Assembly: GCA_014841835.1 (NCBI GenBank)
Contig: JACYUQ010000004.1
Coordinates: 948,666 to 1,012,665, forward strand
DNA: 64,000 nucleotides
Reading direction: 5' to 3'
From: Oxalobacteraceae sp. CFBP 13730
Lineage (GTDB): Bacteria > Pseudomonadota > Gammaproteobacteria > Burkholderiales > Burkholderiaceae_D
The notes beneath the pieces were generated by a model, which was not told the DNA's origin, ran no database searches, and was given only the letters and a program-made list of their open reading frames with translations. Each line of letters starts with the position of its first letter. Within the stretch, counting starts at the first letter, position 1. A program made the translations under genes and the position numbers. This document shows positions 44,165 to 52,971 of the stretch, piece by piece.

Positions 44165-44899
44165 ATGCTTAAAATGAAGATCGCCGTCCTGCTGGCGACT
44201 GGCCTTCTCGCATCGTGCGTCGATGCGCAGACCAACGTCGAATCGACCATCAAGAAGGCGCTCGAGCCACGCCTGAGCGGTGCGAAGATCGAGTCTGTCA
44301 AGGAAACCCCATATTCGGGCCTGTACGAAGTGCGCGTCGCGGGCGACATCCTGTACACCGACAAGAAGGGCGAGTACCTCGTCATCGGCCAGGTCTACGA
44401 CGTGAAAAGCTCGCGCAACCTGACGCGCGAACGCATCGATGAAGTCAACAAGATCAAGTTCTCCGACCTGCCGCTCGAGATGGCGCTCAAGCAGGTCAAG
44501 GGCAACGGCAAGCGCGTGATCGCGGTGTTCGAAGATCCGAACTGCGGCTACTGCAAGCGCCTGCGCCAGACCACGCTCAAGGAGATCGACAACGTCACGA
44601 TCTACACCTTCATGTACAACATCCTGTCCGAGGATTCGTCGGTAAAGTCGAAGAACATCTGGTGCGCGTCCGACCGCAACAAGGCCTGGGATGACTGGAT
44701 GATCGCCGGTAAAGTGCCGCCGACCACGCCGGCCGCGTGCGAATCGCCGAACGAGAAGGTTCTCGCGCTGGGCCAGAAGCTGCGCATTACGGGCACGCCG
44801 GCGATCTTCTTCGCCGACGGCTCGCGCATCCCGGGCGCGATCGACCTCAAGGCGCTTGAAGGCAAGTTCGATTCGCTCGAAGGCAAGGCCGGGAAGTAA
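44165..44899 (+). CDS. dsbC: Thiol:disulfide isomerase DsbC
   Basis: The 244-residue periplasmic isomerase corrects wrongly formed disulfides. It has an N-terminal hydrophobic signal (about 1-20), a dimerisation domain (about 25-85) and a thioredoxin-like domain with CGYC at residues 127-130, then a cis-Pro in ITGTPAIFF. Another Cys pair is present (CASD and AACES), as in E. coli DsbC. Cys18 in LLASC could be a lipobox, but a plain signal peptide is equally possible. Confidence 0.93.
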   Translation: MLKMKIAVLLATGLLASCVDAQTNVESTIKKALEPRLSGAKIESVKETPYSGLYEVRVAGDILYTDKKGEYLVIGQVYDVKSSRNLTRERIDEVNKIKFSDLPLEMALKQVKGNGKRVIAVFEDPNCGYCKRLRQTTLKEIDNVTIYTFMYNILSEDSSVKSKNIWCASDRNKAWDDWMIAGKVPPTTPAACESPNEKVLALGQKLRITGTPAIFFADGSRIPGAIDLKALEGKFDSLEGKAGK

Positions 44900-44904
44900 C
44901 CGGC

Positions 44905-45507
44905 GTGTCGCCGCGCGAGGACATCACGGTTACCGGCATCCTGCTGGCTGCAGGGCGCGGCCGGCGTTTCGATCCGGTCGGTGTACGCAACAAGCTGCTC
45001 CAGCGTTTGCCGGGCGGCGACTTTGTCGTCGTAGCCAGTGCGCGTACATTGCTGGCGGTGCTGCCGCGCGTGGTGGCGGTGGTGCCACCAAGCGATGGTG
45101 GCGTGGCCGATGCGCTGCGCGCGCTTGGCTGCACTGTTACCGTGTGCCCGGATGCCGACAGCGGCATGGGGCTGTCGCTGGCGCATGCGATCCGTCATGC
45201 GCCGCTCCATACGCATGGCGCTGGCGGCTGGCTCGTGGCGCTGGGCGACATGCCGTTCGTGGCCGAAGCGACGCTGCAGGCGCTGGTGCGTGCGATTGAC
45301 GAAGGCGCCGGGATCGCTGCGCCGCTGTTCGATGGCCGCCGTGGCAATCCGGTCGCGTTTGGCGCCATCCACCACGCCGCCCTGCTGGCGCTGGACGGCG
45401 ACCAGGGCGCGCGGCGCCTGCTCGCGAGCAGCCCGGTGACCACGATCGCCGTGCCCGACCCCGGCATCCTGCGCGACATCGATACCCAGGGCGATCTGCC
45501 CGACTGA
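44905..45507 (+). CDS. MobA/MocA-like nucleotidyltransferase
   Basis: The 200-residue protein has the nucleotidyltransferase motif LLAAGRGRRFDPVG near residue 13, Lys in NKLLQ and GDMPFVAEATLQALV near 113. It resembles molybdopterin cytidylyl/guanylyltransferases (MocA, MobA). GTG 44905 is used as start; it lies 5 bp after dsbC. Exact substrate not resolved. Confidence 0.85.
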   Translation: MSPREDITVTGILLAAGRGRRFDPVGVRNKLLQRLPGGDFVVVASARTLLAVLPRVVAVVPPSDGGVADALRALGCTVTVCPDADSGMGLSLAHAIRHAPLHTHGAGGWLVALGDMPFVAEATLQALVRAIDEGAGIAAPLFDGRRGNPVAFGAIHHAALLALDGDQGARRLLASSPVTTIAVPDPGILRDIDTQGDLPD

Positions 45508-45558
45508 ATCCGCTTACACTATTGTCCATACGGCGCGACCCGAGACCAACCCCAGATC

Positions 45559-47379
45559 ATGAAAAAGCCATCGCAAAAAAAACAGAGCGCAATTCACTAC
45601 ACCATCGTCCCGCGGGACCTGGCCGGTCACCTGTTCAACGTCACGCTGACGGTGGCTAATCCCGATCCTGACGGGCAGACCTTCGCGCTGCCGGCCTGGA
45701 TCCCGGGCAGCTACATGATCCGCGAGTTCGCGCGCAATATCGTGCGCATCCGCGCCGAGCGGGCCGGTGCCGCCGTGGCACTGACAAAACTCGACAAGCA
45801 CACGTGGCACGCAGCATCAGGCGCCGGCCCGCTGACGCTGCACTACGAGGTGTACGCGTGGGACCTGTCGGTGCGCGCCGCGCACCTGGACCAGACCCAC
45901 GGCTTCTTCAACGGCACCAGCGTGTTCCTGCGCGTGGTGGGGCAAGAAGCGACAGCGCACCAGGTCGACATCCAGCGGCCGGCCGATGCGGCTGCCCGCA
46001 CCTGGCGCGTGGCGACCTCGATGAAGGAAGCGGGCGCCAAGCGTTATGGCTTCGGCACCTACAGCGCGGCCAACTACGATGAGCTGATCGACCACCCGGT
46101 CGAGATGGGCAACTTCGAACTGGCGACCTTCGAGGCGCACGGCATCCCGCACGACATCGTCATCACCGGGCGCGTGCCGAACCTGGACATGGCGCGTCTG
46201 CAGGCCGACCTGAAGGCCATCTGCGAAACCCAGATCGCGTTCTTCGAACCGCTGACCAAACGCGCGCCGCTCGAGCGCTACGTGTTCATGACGATGGCCG
46301 TGGGCGACGGTTACGGTGGCCTCGAACACCGCGCCTCGACCGCGCTGATCTGCGCGCGCGCCGACCTGCCCACCACCGCGAACCATAAACCCGGCGAGCC
46401 GGGCGAAGGCTATCTGCAGTTTTTGGGCCTATGCAGCCACGAGTACTTCCATACCTGGAACGTCAAGCGCATCAAGCCGGCCGTGTTCGCGCCGTACGAC
46501 CTGCAGGTCGAGAACTACACGCCGCTCCTGTGGCTGTTCGAGGGCTTCACCAGCTACTACGACGACCTGATGCTGGTGCGCGCCGGGATCATCGGCGAAG
46601 CGACGTATTTCAAGCTGCAGGCCAAGGCAGTGGGCGGCGTGCTGCGCGGCAGCGGGCGCCTGAAGCAGAGCGTGGCCGAGTCGAGCTTCGACGCCTGGAG
46701 CAAGTACTACCGCCAGGACGAGAATTCGCCCAATGCGATCATCAGCTACTACACCAAGGGTTCGCTGATTGCGCTGGCGTTCGACCTGACGATCCGCGCC
46801 AAGACGGGCGGCGCCAAGTCGCTCGACGACGTGATGCTGGCGCTGTGGGACCGTTACGGGCGCGACTTTTATCCGAGCGTCGGGCGCGGCGTGACCGAAC
46901 ACGAAGTCGAAGCGCTGTTCGATGACGTCAGCGGCCTGAAACTCAGGAACCTGTTCGAGCGCTACGTGCGCGGTGTCGAAGACCTGCCGCTGGCCAAGCT
47001 GTACGCACCATTTGGCGTCAAGCTGGCCGACGAACGCAAGACCGGCAAGGCGTCGCTCGACGCCGGTATCGGGCGCGATCCGCTGGGTGCCAAGCTCACG
47101 CAGGTGCACGAAGGCGGCGCCGCGCATCTGGCGGGGTTGTCGGCGCTGGACGTGGTCATTGCCATCGACGGGCTGCGCGTGAACGGCAATCCATCGAATG
47201 TCGATGCGCTGCTGGCGCGCTACCGCGTGGGCGACCGGATACCCGTCCACGCGTTCCGGCGAGATGAACTGATGGCGTTCGACGTTACACTGCAGGGTGA
47301 TCGGGTGCCGGTGATCACGCTGTCGCAGGCAGTGGCGGGGCGCAAGCCGGCAGCGCTCAAGCGGCCGAGCGCCGTCTAG
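45559..47379 (+). CDS. M61-family metallopeptidase with PDZ domain
   Basis: The 606-residue protein belongs to the M61 (glycyl aminopeptidase) family. It has an N-terminal beta domain, the zinc motif HEYFH (294-298), a downstream Glu328 in LWLFEGFTSYY, and a C-terminal PDZ domain (about 495-590). No signal peptide is visible, so it is probably cytoplasmic. Confidence 0.93.
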   Translation: MKKPSQKKQSAIHYTIVPRDLAGHLFNVTLTVANPDPDGQTFALPAWIPGSYMIREFARNIVRIRAERAGAAVALTKLDKHTWHAASGAGPLTLHYEVYAWDLSVRAAHLDQTHGFFNGTSVFLRVVGQEATAHQVDIQRPADAAARTWRVATSMKEAGAKRYGFGTYSAANYDELIDHPVEMGNFELATFEAHGIPHDIVITGRVPNLDMARLQADLKAICETQIAFFEPLTKRAPLERYVFMTMAVGDGYGGLEHRASTALICARADLPTTANHKPGEPGEGYLQFLGLCSHEYFHTWNVKRIKPAVFAPYDLQVENYTPLLWLFEGFTSYYDDLMLVRAGIIGEATYFKLQAKAVGGVLRGSGRLKQSVAESSFDAWSKYYRQDENSPNAIISYYTKGSLIALAFDLTIRAKTGGAKSLDDVMLALWDRYGRDFYPSVGRGVTEHEVEALFDDVSGLKLRNLFERYVRGVEDLPLAKLYAPFGVKLADERKTGKASLDAGIGRDPLGAKLTQVHEGGAAHLAGLSALDVVIAIDGLRVNGNPSNVDALLARYRVGDRIPVHAFRRDELMAFDVTLQGDRVPVITLSQAVAGRKPAALKRPSAV

Positions 47380-47472
47380 CCGCACCGGGTGGCGGGCATG
47401 ACCCGCCGCCCGTATTGGATCGCAGCGCAGCATGCTATCGTTGTGGCTTGTTCAACACGACCGCAAGAGCCC

Positions 47473-48798
47473 ATGCCGATCCTGACCCGCATCGCCGCCG
47501 CAGCCTGTGCGCCGCTCCTGGCACTGTCCGCAACCTCCGCCCTGGCCCAACCGGCCGCGCCGCTCAAGAACGATGTCGTCACGCGCGTGGACGCCATGTA
47601 TCCGTGGCTCGACACGATCTACAAGGACCTGCACGCGCATCCCGAGATCGCTTTCCAGGAAGTGCGCACCGCCGGCAAGCTGGCCGCCGAGATGCGCAAA
47701 CTCGGCTTCACCGTCACCGAGAAGGTCGGCAAGACCGGCATCGTCGCGGTGCTCAAGAACGGCGCCGGCCCTACCGTCCTGGTGCGCACCGACATGGATG
47801 GCTTGCCGATGGAAGAAAAAACCGGCTTGCCGTACGCCAGCCGCGCCCGCGCCACCAGCGAAGGCCGCGACAGCTTCGTGACCCACAGCTGCGGCCACGA
47901 CATCCACATGACCAGCTGGCTCGCCACCGCGCGTACGCTGGTCGAACTGAAAGGGCAGTGGAAGGGCACGCTCGTGTTCATCGGCCAGCCGGCCGAAGAA
48001 ATCGTCTCCGGCGCCAAGGCGATGCTGGACGACGGCCTGTTCAAGCGCTTCCCGAAACCCGACTACGCGTTCGCGCTGCATTCGTGGCCGCTGGCGCATG
48101 GCACGATCGGCTACAACGACGGTCCGGTGTCGTCCAATTCCGATTCGCTCGAGATCACCTTCAAGGGCCGTGGCGGCCATGGTTCGGCGCCTGACAAGAC
48201 CGTCGATCCGATCGCCATCGCGGCGCGCTTTGTCGTCGATGTGCAGACGGTCGTCAGCCGCGAGAAGGACCCGAAGGAATTCGGCGTCGTCACCATTGGT
48301 TCGATCCAGGGCGGTACGGTGGGTAACATCATCCCCGACAGCGTGCAGGTGCGCGGCACCATCCGTTCGTACAGCCCGCAGGTACGGGCCAAGCTGCTCG
48401 AGGGCGTGCGCCGCGTGGCGGAAGGGTCGGCCGCGATGGCCGGTGCACCGAAGCCCGAGATGCAGATCGGCGGCGGTGGCCAGGCCATCGTCAACAGCAC
48501 GGAGCTGGTCAACAAGACCGAGGTGGTGTTCAAGGAAGCCTTCGGCGCCGACAAGGCCCATCGCATGCCGGCCATGACGGCCAGCGAAGACTTTTCGCTG
48601 TACGCGAACGAAGGCGTGCCGTCGATGTTCTTCTTTACCGGCGTGTACGACCCGAAGGATGTCGCCGCGGCTGAACAGGCCGGCGGCAAGCCGATCGCCT
48701 TCAACCACTCGCCGTTCTATGCGCCGGTGCCGGAGCCGTCGATCAAGACGAGCGCCCAGGCGATGACGCTGGCGGTGCTGAACATGCTGGGTAAATAA
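47473..48798 (+). CDS. M20-family amidohydrolase, exported
   Basis: The 441-residue protein has a signal peptide (MPILTRIAAAACAPLLALSATSALA, given here in two parts: MPILTRIAAAA and CAPLLALSATSALA) and an M20D amidohydrolase body. Metal-binding motifs are HAHPEIAFQE, RTDMDGLPMEEKTG, HSCGHDIHM, GQPAEE and a final His in AFNHSPFY. It likely hydrolyses N-acyl amino acids or peptides in the periplasm. ATG 47473 is chosen because it gives the signal peptide. Confidence 0.92.
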   Translation: MPILTRIAAAACAPLLALSATSALAQPAAPLKNDVVTRVDAMYPWLDTIYKDLHAHPEIAFQEVRTAGKLAAEMRKLGFTVTEKVGKTGIVAVLKNGAGPTVLVRTDMDGLPMEEKTGLPYASRARATSEGRDSFVTHSCGHDIHMTSWLATARTLVELKGQWKGTLVFIGQPAEEIVSGAKAMLDDGLFKRFPKPDYAFALHSWPLAHGTIGYNDGPVSSNSDSLEITFKGRGGHGSAPDKTVDPIAIAARFVVDVQTVVSREKDPKEFGVVTIGSIQGGTVGNIIPDSVQVRGTIRSYSPQVRAKLLEGVRRVAEGSAAMAGAPKPEMQIGGGGQAIVNSTELVNKTEVVFKEAFGADKAHRMPAMTASEDFSLYANEGVPSMFFFTGVYDPKDVAAAEQAGGKPIAFNHSPFYAPVPEPSIKTSAQAMTLAVLNMLGK

Positions 48799-48807
48799 GA
48801 AGGATGA

Positions 48808-48828
48808 CGCGGCCCTCGACGGGCCGCG
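48808..48828. terminator. Hairpin between convergent peptidase and Zur genes
   Basis: CGCGGCCC (48808-48815) and GGGCCGCG (48821-48828) form an 8-bp stem with a 5-base loop between the two convergent stops. There is no T-run on either side, so termination strength is doubtful. Confidence 0.45.
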
Positions 48829-48840
48829 CTGCTGTTGGCG

Positions 48841-49221
48841 TCAGGCGTTGATGCAATCGGCGCAGCGGCCGTACAGCGTGAGTTCGTGGCGCTCGACGCT
48901 GAAGCCTTTCGGGGCCATGTGATCGATGTCGCCCGGGCACGCATGCACGTCGAACACGCGCTGGCAGTTGGTGCACTGGAAGTGGTGATGGTGGTGTTCG
49001 GCCACGCTGGTCGATTCGTAGCGGGCGCCGTCGCCCGGCAGCGTGACGACCTTCAGCGCGCCATCGTCCACCAGCGACTTGAGGTTGCGGTAGATCGTCG
49101 CCATGCCGATCTGGCTGACGGCCTGGCTGGCTTCGGCCAGGATCTCCTGTGGCGACAGTGGACGGCGTGCATGCTCGATCGCGTGCAGGATGGCTGATTT
49201 TTGGCGTGTATTGCGTTGCAT
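48841..49221 (-). CDS. zur: Fur/Zur-family zinc-responsive repressor
   Basis: The 126-residue protein is a Fur-family regulator with a winged-helix N-terminus (VSQIGMATIYRNLKSLVDDG) and a metal-binding His-rich stretch (VAEHHHHHFQC, about residues 73-82). Two CxxC pairs follow (CTNC and CADC), a structural zinc site. It is shorter than Fur and lies directly upstream of a divergent TonB-dependent receptor with Zur-like boxes, so a zinc sensor (Zur) is more likely than an iron or peroxide sensor. Confidence 0.85.
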   Translation of the reverse strand: MQRNTRQKSAILHAIEHARRPLSPQEILAEASQAVSQIGMATIYRNLKSLVDDGALKVVTLPGDGARYESTSVAEHHHHHFQCTNCQRVFDVHACPGDIDHMAPKGFSVERHELTLYGRCADCINA

Positions 49222-49277
49222 AGCCGAAGAATACCTGAAAGCACGACCCTTCGGCCAGAAGGGGGTTGAATCCTTAT

Positions 49278-49293
49278 TGATAATGGCCTATCA
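49278..49293. promoter_or_regulatory. Zur box 1
   Basis: TGATAATGGCCTATCA is an imperfect palindrome between the divergent zur and receptor genes, 57 bases from the zur start. It matches the other two boxes in 14 or more of 16 positions. Confidence 0.75.
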
Positions 49294-49305
49294 TCTCGAC
49301 GTTAA

Positions 49306-49321
49306 TGATAATGGCTTATCA
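49306..49321. promoter_or_regulatory. Zur box 2
   Basis: TGATAATGGCTTATCA lies 28 bp after box 1, centre to centre, 64 bases before the receptor ATG. The near-helical-turn spacing suits cooperative dimers. Confidence 0.75.
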
Positions 49322-49384
49322 CTAGGCGCGTCCGCGCCCGGTGACCTGCCGCCTGCCGTTCATCTCATCACCAAGGATTTCACC

Positions 49385-51481
49385 ATGTCGCATTTCACCT
49401 GCAAGCGCACGCCACTGACCCTGGCGCTGATGCTGGCCTTCGGCGCGCCGCTGGCCGTCCATGCCCAGACGACGACGGGCCGCATGGCGGCGGATCCGGA
49501 CAGCGTGCCGACCGTGGTGGTGTCGGCCAGCGCCCTGGGCGTGGTGCACGACGACATGATCACGCCGGTGACCTCGCTCGGCGGCGCCGAGCTGGTACGT
49601 GCGCGCGAATCGACGCTGGGCGAAACGCTGGCGCACCAGCCGGGCATCACGTCGAGCCACTTCGGCGCCGGCGCCAGCCGTCCGGTGATCCGTGGCATGG
49701 ATGGCCCGCGCGTGAAAATCCTGTCGGATGGCGCCGAGATCCAGGATGCCTCGACCATCAGCCCCGATCACGCTGTCGCCTTCGAGCCCGTGCTGGCCGA
49801 ACGCATCGAAGTGCTGCGCGGCCCGTCGGCGCTGGCCTACGGCGGCGGCGCAGTGGGTGGCGTCGTCAACATCATCGACCGCAAGATCCCGACGGCGATG
49901 CCGGAAAACGGCCTGGAAGGCAGCGCCGAAATCCGCGCCAATTCCGCGGCGCGCGAAAAGACCGGCGCGTTTGAATTCACCACGGCCGCCGGTAGCAACG
50001 TTGCGCTGCACCTGGAAGGCGTCAAGCGCGACGCGGGCGACTACCGCGTCGGCAAGGACTGGGGCGATGGCCGCCGGGTGCTGGGCAGCTACAAGGAAGG
50101 CGAGACCGGCACCGTCGGCCTGTCGTGGATCGGCCAGAACGGCTACCTTGGCGCGGCCTTCACGAAAGAGCGCACCGAATACGGTATCCCGGGCCACAAC
50201 CACGAATTCGAAGGCTGCCATCCGCATGGCGTCCAGCTGCACTGCGGTGGCCACGAAGAAGAAGAGGGCCATGACCACGATGAAGAAGGGCACGAGCATG
50301 AGCACGAGCACAGCGACGTCCCGGTCGTGAAACTCGACAGCGAGCGCTGGGACGTGCGCGGCGAGTACCGCAATCCGGTGGCCGGCATCGAGCGTGTGCG
50401 CATGCGCGCCTCGTTCACCGAGTACGTCCACGATGAGCTGGAAGAGAACGTGGTCTCGACGTCGTTCCGCAACAAGGGCATCGATGCCCGCCTCGAGGCA
50501 GTGCACGCGCCGATTGCCGGTGTGCGCGGCGTGTTCGGCTTGCAGACCACGCGCCGCGATTTCTCGGCGCTGGGTGAGGAAGCCTATGTGCCGCCGACCC
50601 TCACCAAAAAGCATGCGGCGTTCCTGACCGAGGAATACAAGCTGCAGGACTGGCGCTTCGAGGCTGGCCTGCGCCACGAGTGGCAGGACATCGAGGTCGA
50701 TGCACCGGGCCTGCTTGACACCGATGCGCGCGGCACATCGGCATCGGTCGGCGCGGTGTGGAAGCTCACGCCGGGCTATTCGCTGGGCACGTCGCTCTCG
50801 CGCAGTCATCGCCTGCCGACCGCCGAAGAACTGTATGCGGACGGCGCCCACCTGGCCACGTCCACCTACGAGATCGGCAACCAAAACCTGGACAAGGAAA
50901 CCTCGAACAACGTCGACCTCACGCTGCGCAAGTTTGACGGCGACACGACGTTTTCGGTGAGCGCGTTCCGCAACAAGGTCGACAACTACATCTATGCGCG
51001 CACGCTGGATAGCCAGGACGGCTTCCAGCTGGTGCAGTACACGCAGCGCGACGCGTTGTTCACCGGCGTGGAAGGCGAAATCCGCCAGAAGCTGTCGTCC
51101 AACCTGAGCGCAACCGTGTTCGGCGATTATGTGCGCGCCCGCTTCGACGGTGGCGACGGCAGCCGCAACCTGCCGCGCATTCCGGCCAGCCGCATCGGCG
51201 TGAAGTTCGACGGCGACTGGAACGGCTGGCATGGCATGGTCGAGTTGTACCGCGTCGGCAAGCAGGACAAACTGGCCGAGTACGAGACCGAAACGGGCGG
51301 CTACAACATGCTCAATATCGGCACCCACTATTCGACCCGCATCGGCGGCGTGCCGACGCAGTTCTATGCGCGCCTGAACAACCTGACCGACGAACTGGCG
51401 TTCAGCCACACGTCGTTCATCAAGAATGCGGCGCCGCTTACCGGCCGCAATATCACGGCAGGGATTCGCGTGATGTTCTGA
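49385..51481 (+). CDS. znuD: TonB-dependent receptor, ZnuD-like zinc importer
   Basis: The 698-residue outer-membrane receptor has a signal peptide (ending VHAQ), a plug domain (about 60-170, with RPVIRGMDGPRVKIL and LRGPSALAYGGGAVGGVVNI) and a beta-barrel ending in Phe (ITAGIRVMF). A loop at residues 271-309 is crowded with His and acidic residues (HNHEFEGCHPHG, GHDHDEEGHEHEHEH), typical of zinc-binding ZnuD loops. It is downstream of two Zur boxes and next to zur, supporting zinc uptake across the outer membrane. Confidence 0.9.
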   Translation: MSHFTCKRTPLTLALMLAFGAPLAVHAQTTTGRMAADPDSVPTVVVSASALGVVHDDMITPVTSLGGAELVRARESTLGETLAHQPGITSSHFGAGASRPVIRGMDGPRVKILSDGAEIQDASTISPDHAVAFEPVLAERIEVLRGPSALAYGGGAVGGVVNIIDRKIPTAMPENGLEGSAEIRANSAAREKTGAFEFTTAAGSNVALHLEGVKRDAGDYRVGKDWGDGRRVLGSYKEGETGTVGLSWIGQNGYLGAAFTKERTEYGIPGHNHEFEGCHPHGVQLHCGGHEEEEGHDHDEEGHEHEHEHSDVPVVKLDSERWDVRGEYRNPVAGIERVRMRASFTEYVHDELEENVVSTSFRNKGIDARLEAVHAPIAGVRGVFGLQTTRRDFSALGEEAYVPPTLTKKHAAFLTEEYKLQDWRFEAGLRHEWQDIEVDAPGLLDTDARGTSASVGAVWKLTPGYSLGTSLSRSHRLPTAEELYADGAHLATSTYEIGNQNLDKETSNNVDLTLRKFDGDTTFSVSAFRNKVDNYIYARTLDSQDGFQLVQYTQRDALFTGVEGEIRQKLSSNLSATVFGDYVRARFDGGDGSRNLPRIPASRIGVKFDGDWNGWHGMVELYRVGKQDKLAEYETETGGYNMLNIGTHYSTRIGGVPTQFYARLNNLTDELAFSHTSFIKNAAPLTGRNITAGIRVMF

Positions 51482-51503
51482 CGCTGATTGCAACGCACGC
51501 AGC

Positions 51504-51541
51504 GGCGCACGGCAGACTTTGCCGTGCGCCGTTTGTCTTTT
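51504..51541 (+). terminator. Rho-independent terminator of the receptor gene
   Basis: GGCGCACGGC (51504-51513) and GCCGTGCGCC (51521-51530) form a perfect 10-bp stem followed by GTTTGTCTTTT, 22 bases after the receptor stop. Confidence 0.92.
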
Positions 51542-51589
51542 GGGGCCGGATATCGCATGCACGATTCATCATGCGGATTGAATCGCTAA

Positions 51590-51605
51590 CGATAATGGGT
51601 TATCA
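51590..51605. promoter_or_regulatory. Zur box 3
   Basis: CGATAATGGGTTATCA, 30 bases upstream of the MerC-domain gene ATG, differs from box 2 at only a few positions. Placed after the receptor terminator, it gives this gene its own zinc-regulated promoter. Confidence 0.72.
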
Positions 51606-51635
51606 TTAGATTCTAATGATGATGGGAACAGGGCT

Positions 51636-52097
51636 ATGAATCACCCAGGCAAGAACGCTCTGACCAAAACTGCACTGATCAAATTCGGCGATATCGCTGG
51701 CATGACGGCATCCGTCCTGTGCCTGCTGCATTGCCTGGCAATGCCGCTCGTGATCCTGGCGTTTCCGATGCTGGGGCTCGCGCACGCGCACGACACCTTC
51801 CACGACACGCTGATCGCAGCGATCACGCTGCCGGTGCTGCTGGCGCTGGTGCCCGGCTATCTGCGGCACCGCGACAAGACGACGCTGCTGATCGGCTGCG
51901 CCGGCCTGGCGCTGTTTCTGGCGGCCGTGTTCATCGTCAGCCCGCTGCTGGGCGAGCACGCCGAAGCGGCCGTCGCCGTCCTCAGTGGTTTCATGCTGCT
52001 GTACGCGCACTTGCGCAACCGCCGTTTCTGCAAGCGCTGCACGACGCGTACGCAGCATGACGGCGGTCATGCTGCCGCTGCGCCGTGCAATCGCTGA
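51636..52097 (+). CDS. MerC-domain inner-membrane protein of the zinc module
   Basis: The 153-residue protein has four hydrophobic helices in the MerC pattern: MTASVLCLLHCLAMPLVILAF carries a Cys pair, then LPVLLALVPGYL, LIGCAGLALFLAAVF and VLSGFMLLYAHL. The C-terminus has a CKRC motif and His. MerC proteins carry mercury, but here a Zur box and adjacent znuD/zur suggest a role in zinc handling. Function inferred. Confidence 0.85.
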   Translation: MNHPGKNALTKTALIKFGDIAGMTASVLCLLHCLAMPLVILAFPMLGLAHAHDTFHDTLIAAITLPVLLALVPGYLRHRDKTTLLIGCAGLALFLAAVFIVSPLLGEHAEAAVAVLSGFMLLYAHLRNRRFCKRCTTRTQHDGGHAAAAPCNR

Positions 52098-52114
52098 GTG
52101 TTTATACCGTTTAG

Positions 52115-52148
52115 TTAAACGCGTGGACGGGGAACCCGTCCACCCTAC
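52115..52148. repeat. REP-like palindrome, family B, single copy
   Basis: Core TGGACGGGGAACCCGTCCA with flank AAACGCG and CCCTAC is nearly identical to the 13086-13119 element. It lies between the convergent MerC-domain and trpC genes. Confidence 0.85.
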
Positions 52149-52154
52149 AATCTT

Positions 52155-52955
52155 TTACGCGAACAAGCGCGCCAGTTCCTGACCCGGGTTTTCGGCGCGC
52201 ATGAATGCTTCGCCAACGAGGAAGGCGTGCACGTTGGCGTCGCGCATGCGCTGCACATCCTGCGGTCCGAGAATGCCCGATTCGGTCACCACCAGGCGCT
52301 CTGGCGGAATCGCTTGCAGCAGGCCGAGCGTGGTGTCGAGCGTGACATCGAACGTGCGCAGGTTGCGGTTGTTGATGCCCACCAGCGGCGTACGCAGTTG
52401 CAGGGCCGCGTCGAGTTCTGCGCCGTCGTGCACTTCGACCAGCACGTCCATCCCCAGCTCCAGCGCGCACGCTTCCAGTTCGGCCATCAGGCCGTGGTCC
52501 AGTGCTGCCACGATCAGCAGGATCGCATCGGCGCCCATCGCGCGCGCTTCATAGACCTGGTACAGGTCGACCATGAAATCCTTGCGCAGGATCGGCAGGT
52601 CGCAGGCGGCGCGCGCCTGGCGCAAGTACTCGCTCGAGCCCTGGAAGAAATTCACGTCGGTCAGCACCGACAGGCATGCGGCGCCATGTTCGGCGTAGCT
52701 CTGCGCGATCGCGGCCGGCTGGAAGTCGGCGCGCAGCACGCCCTTCGATGGCGAGGCTTTCTTGACTTCGGCGATCACGCCGGCCTGGCCCGCGGCGATT
52801 TTCGCGCGCAACGCTTGCTCGAAGCCGCGCAGGCTGCGGCGCGCGTCGCCATCGCTTTCCACTTCATGGCGCAGGCTGTATAGATCGCGGTGCTTGCGCG
52901 CGGCGGCCACTTCGTCGGCCTTCACGGCCAGGATCTTGTCGAGGATGTCGGACAT
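52155..52955 (-). CDS. trpC: Indole-3-glycerol-phosphate synthase
   Basis: The 266-residue TIM-barrel enzyme converts carboxyphenylamino-deoxyribulose phosphate to indole-3-glycerol phosphate. Recognisable stretches include VIAEVKKASPSKGV, LPILRKDFMVD, VGINNRNLRTFDV and LVVTESGI. Length is normal and there is no TrpF fusion. It is the last gene of the operon, 16 bp after trpD. Confidence 0.97.
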   Translation of the reverse strand: MSDILDKILAVKADEVAAARKHRDLYSLRHEVESDGDARRSLRGFEQALRAKIAAGQAGVIAEVKKASPSKGVLRADFQPAAIAQSYAEHGAACLSVLTDVNFFQGSSEYLRQARAACDLPILRKDFMVDLYQVYEARAMGADAILLIVAALDHGLMAELEACALELGMDVLVEVHDGAELDAALQLRTPLVGINNRNLRTFDVTLDTTLGLLQAIPPERLVVTESGILGPQDVQRMRDANVHAFLVGEAFMRAENPGQELARLFA

Positions 52956-52971
52956 GCTGGTGCTTTCGGTA

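Noticed and set aside
49322..51562. Long minus-strand open frame (746 codons) opposite the TonB-dependent receptor
   Set aside because: No domain, extreme Arg/His/Ala composition; the plus-strand receptor is unambiguous.
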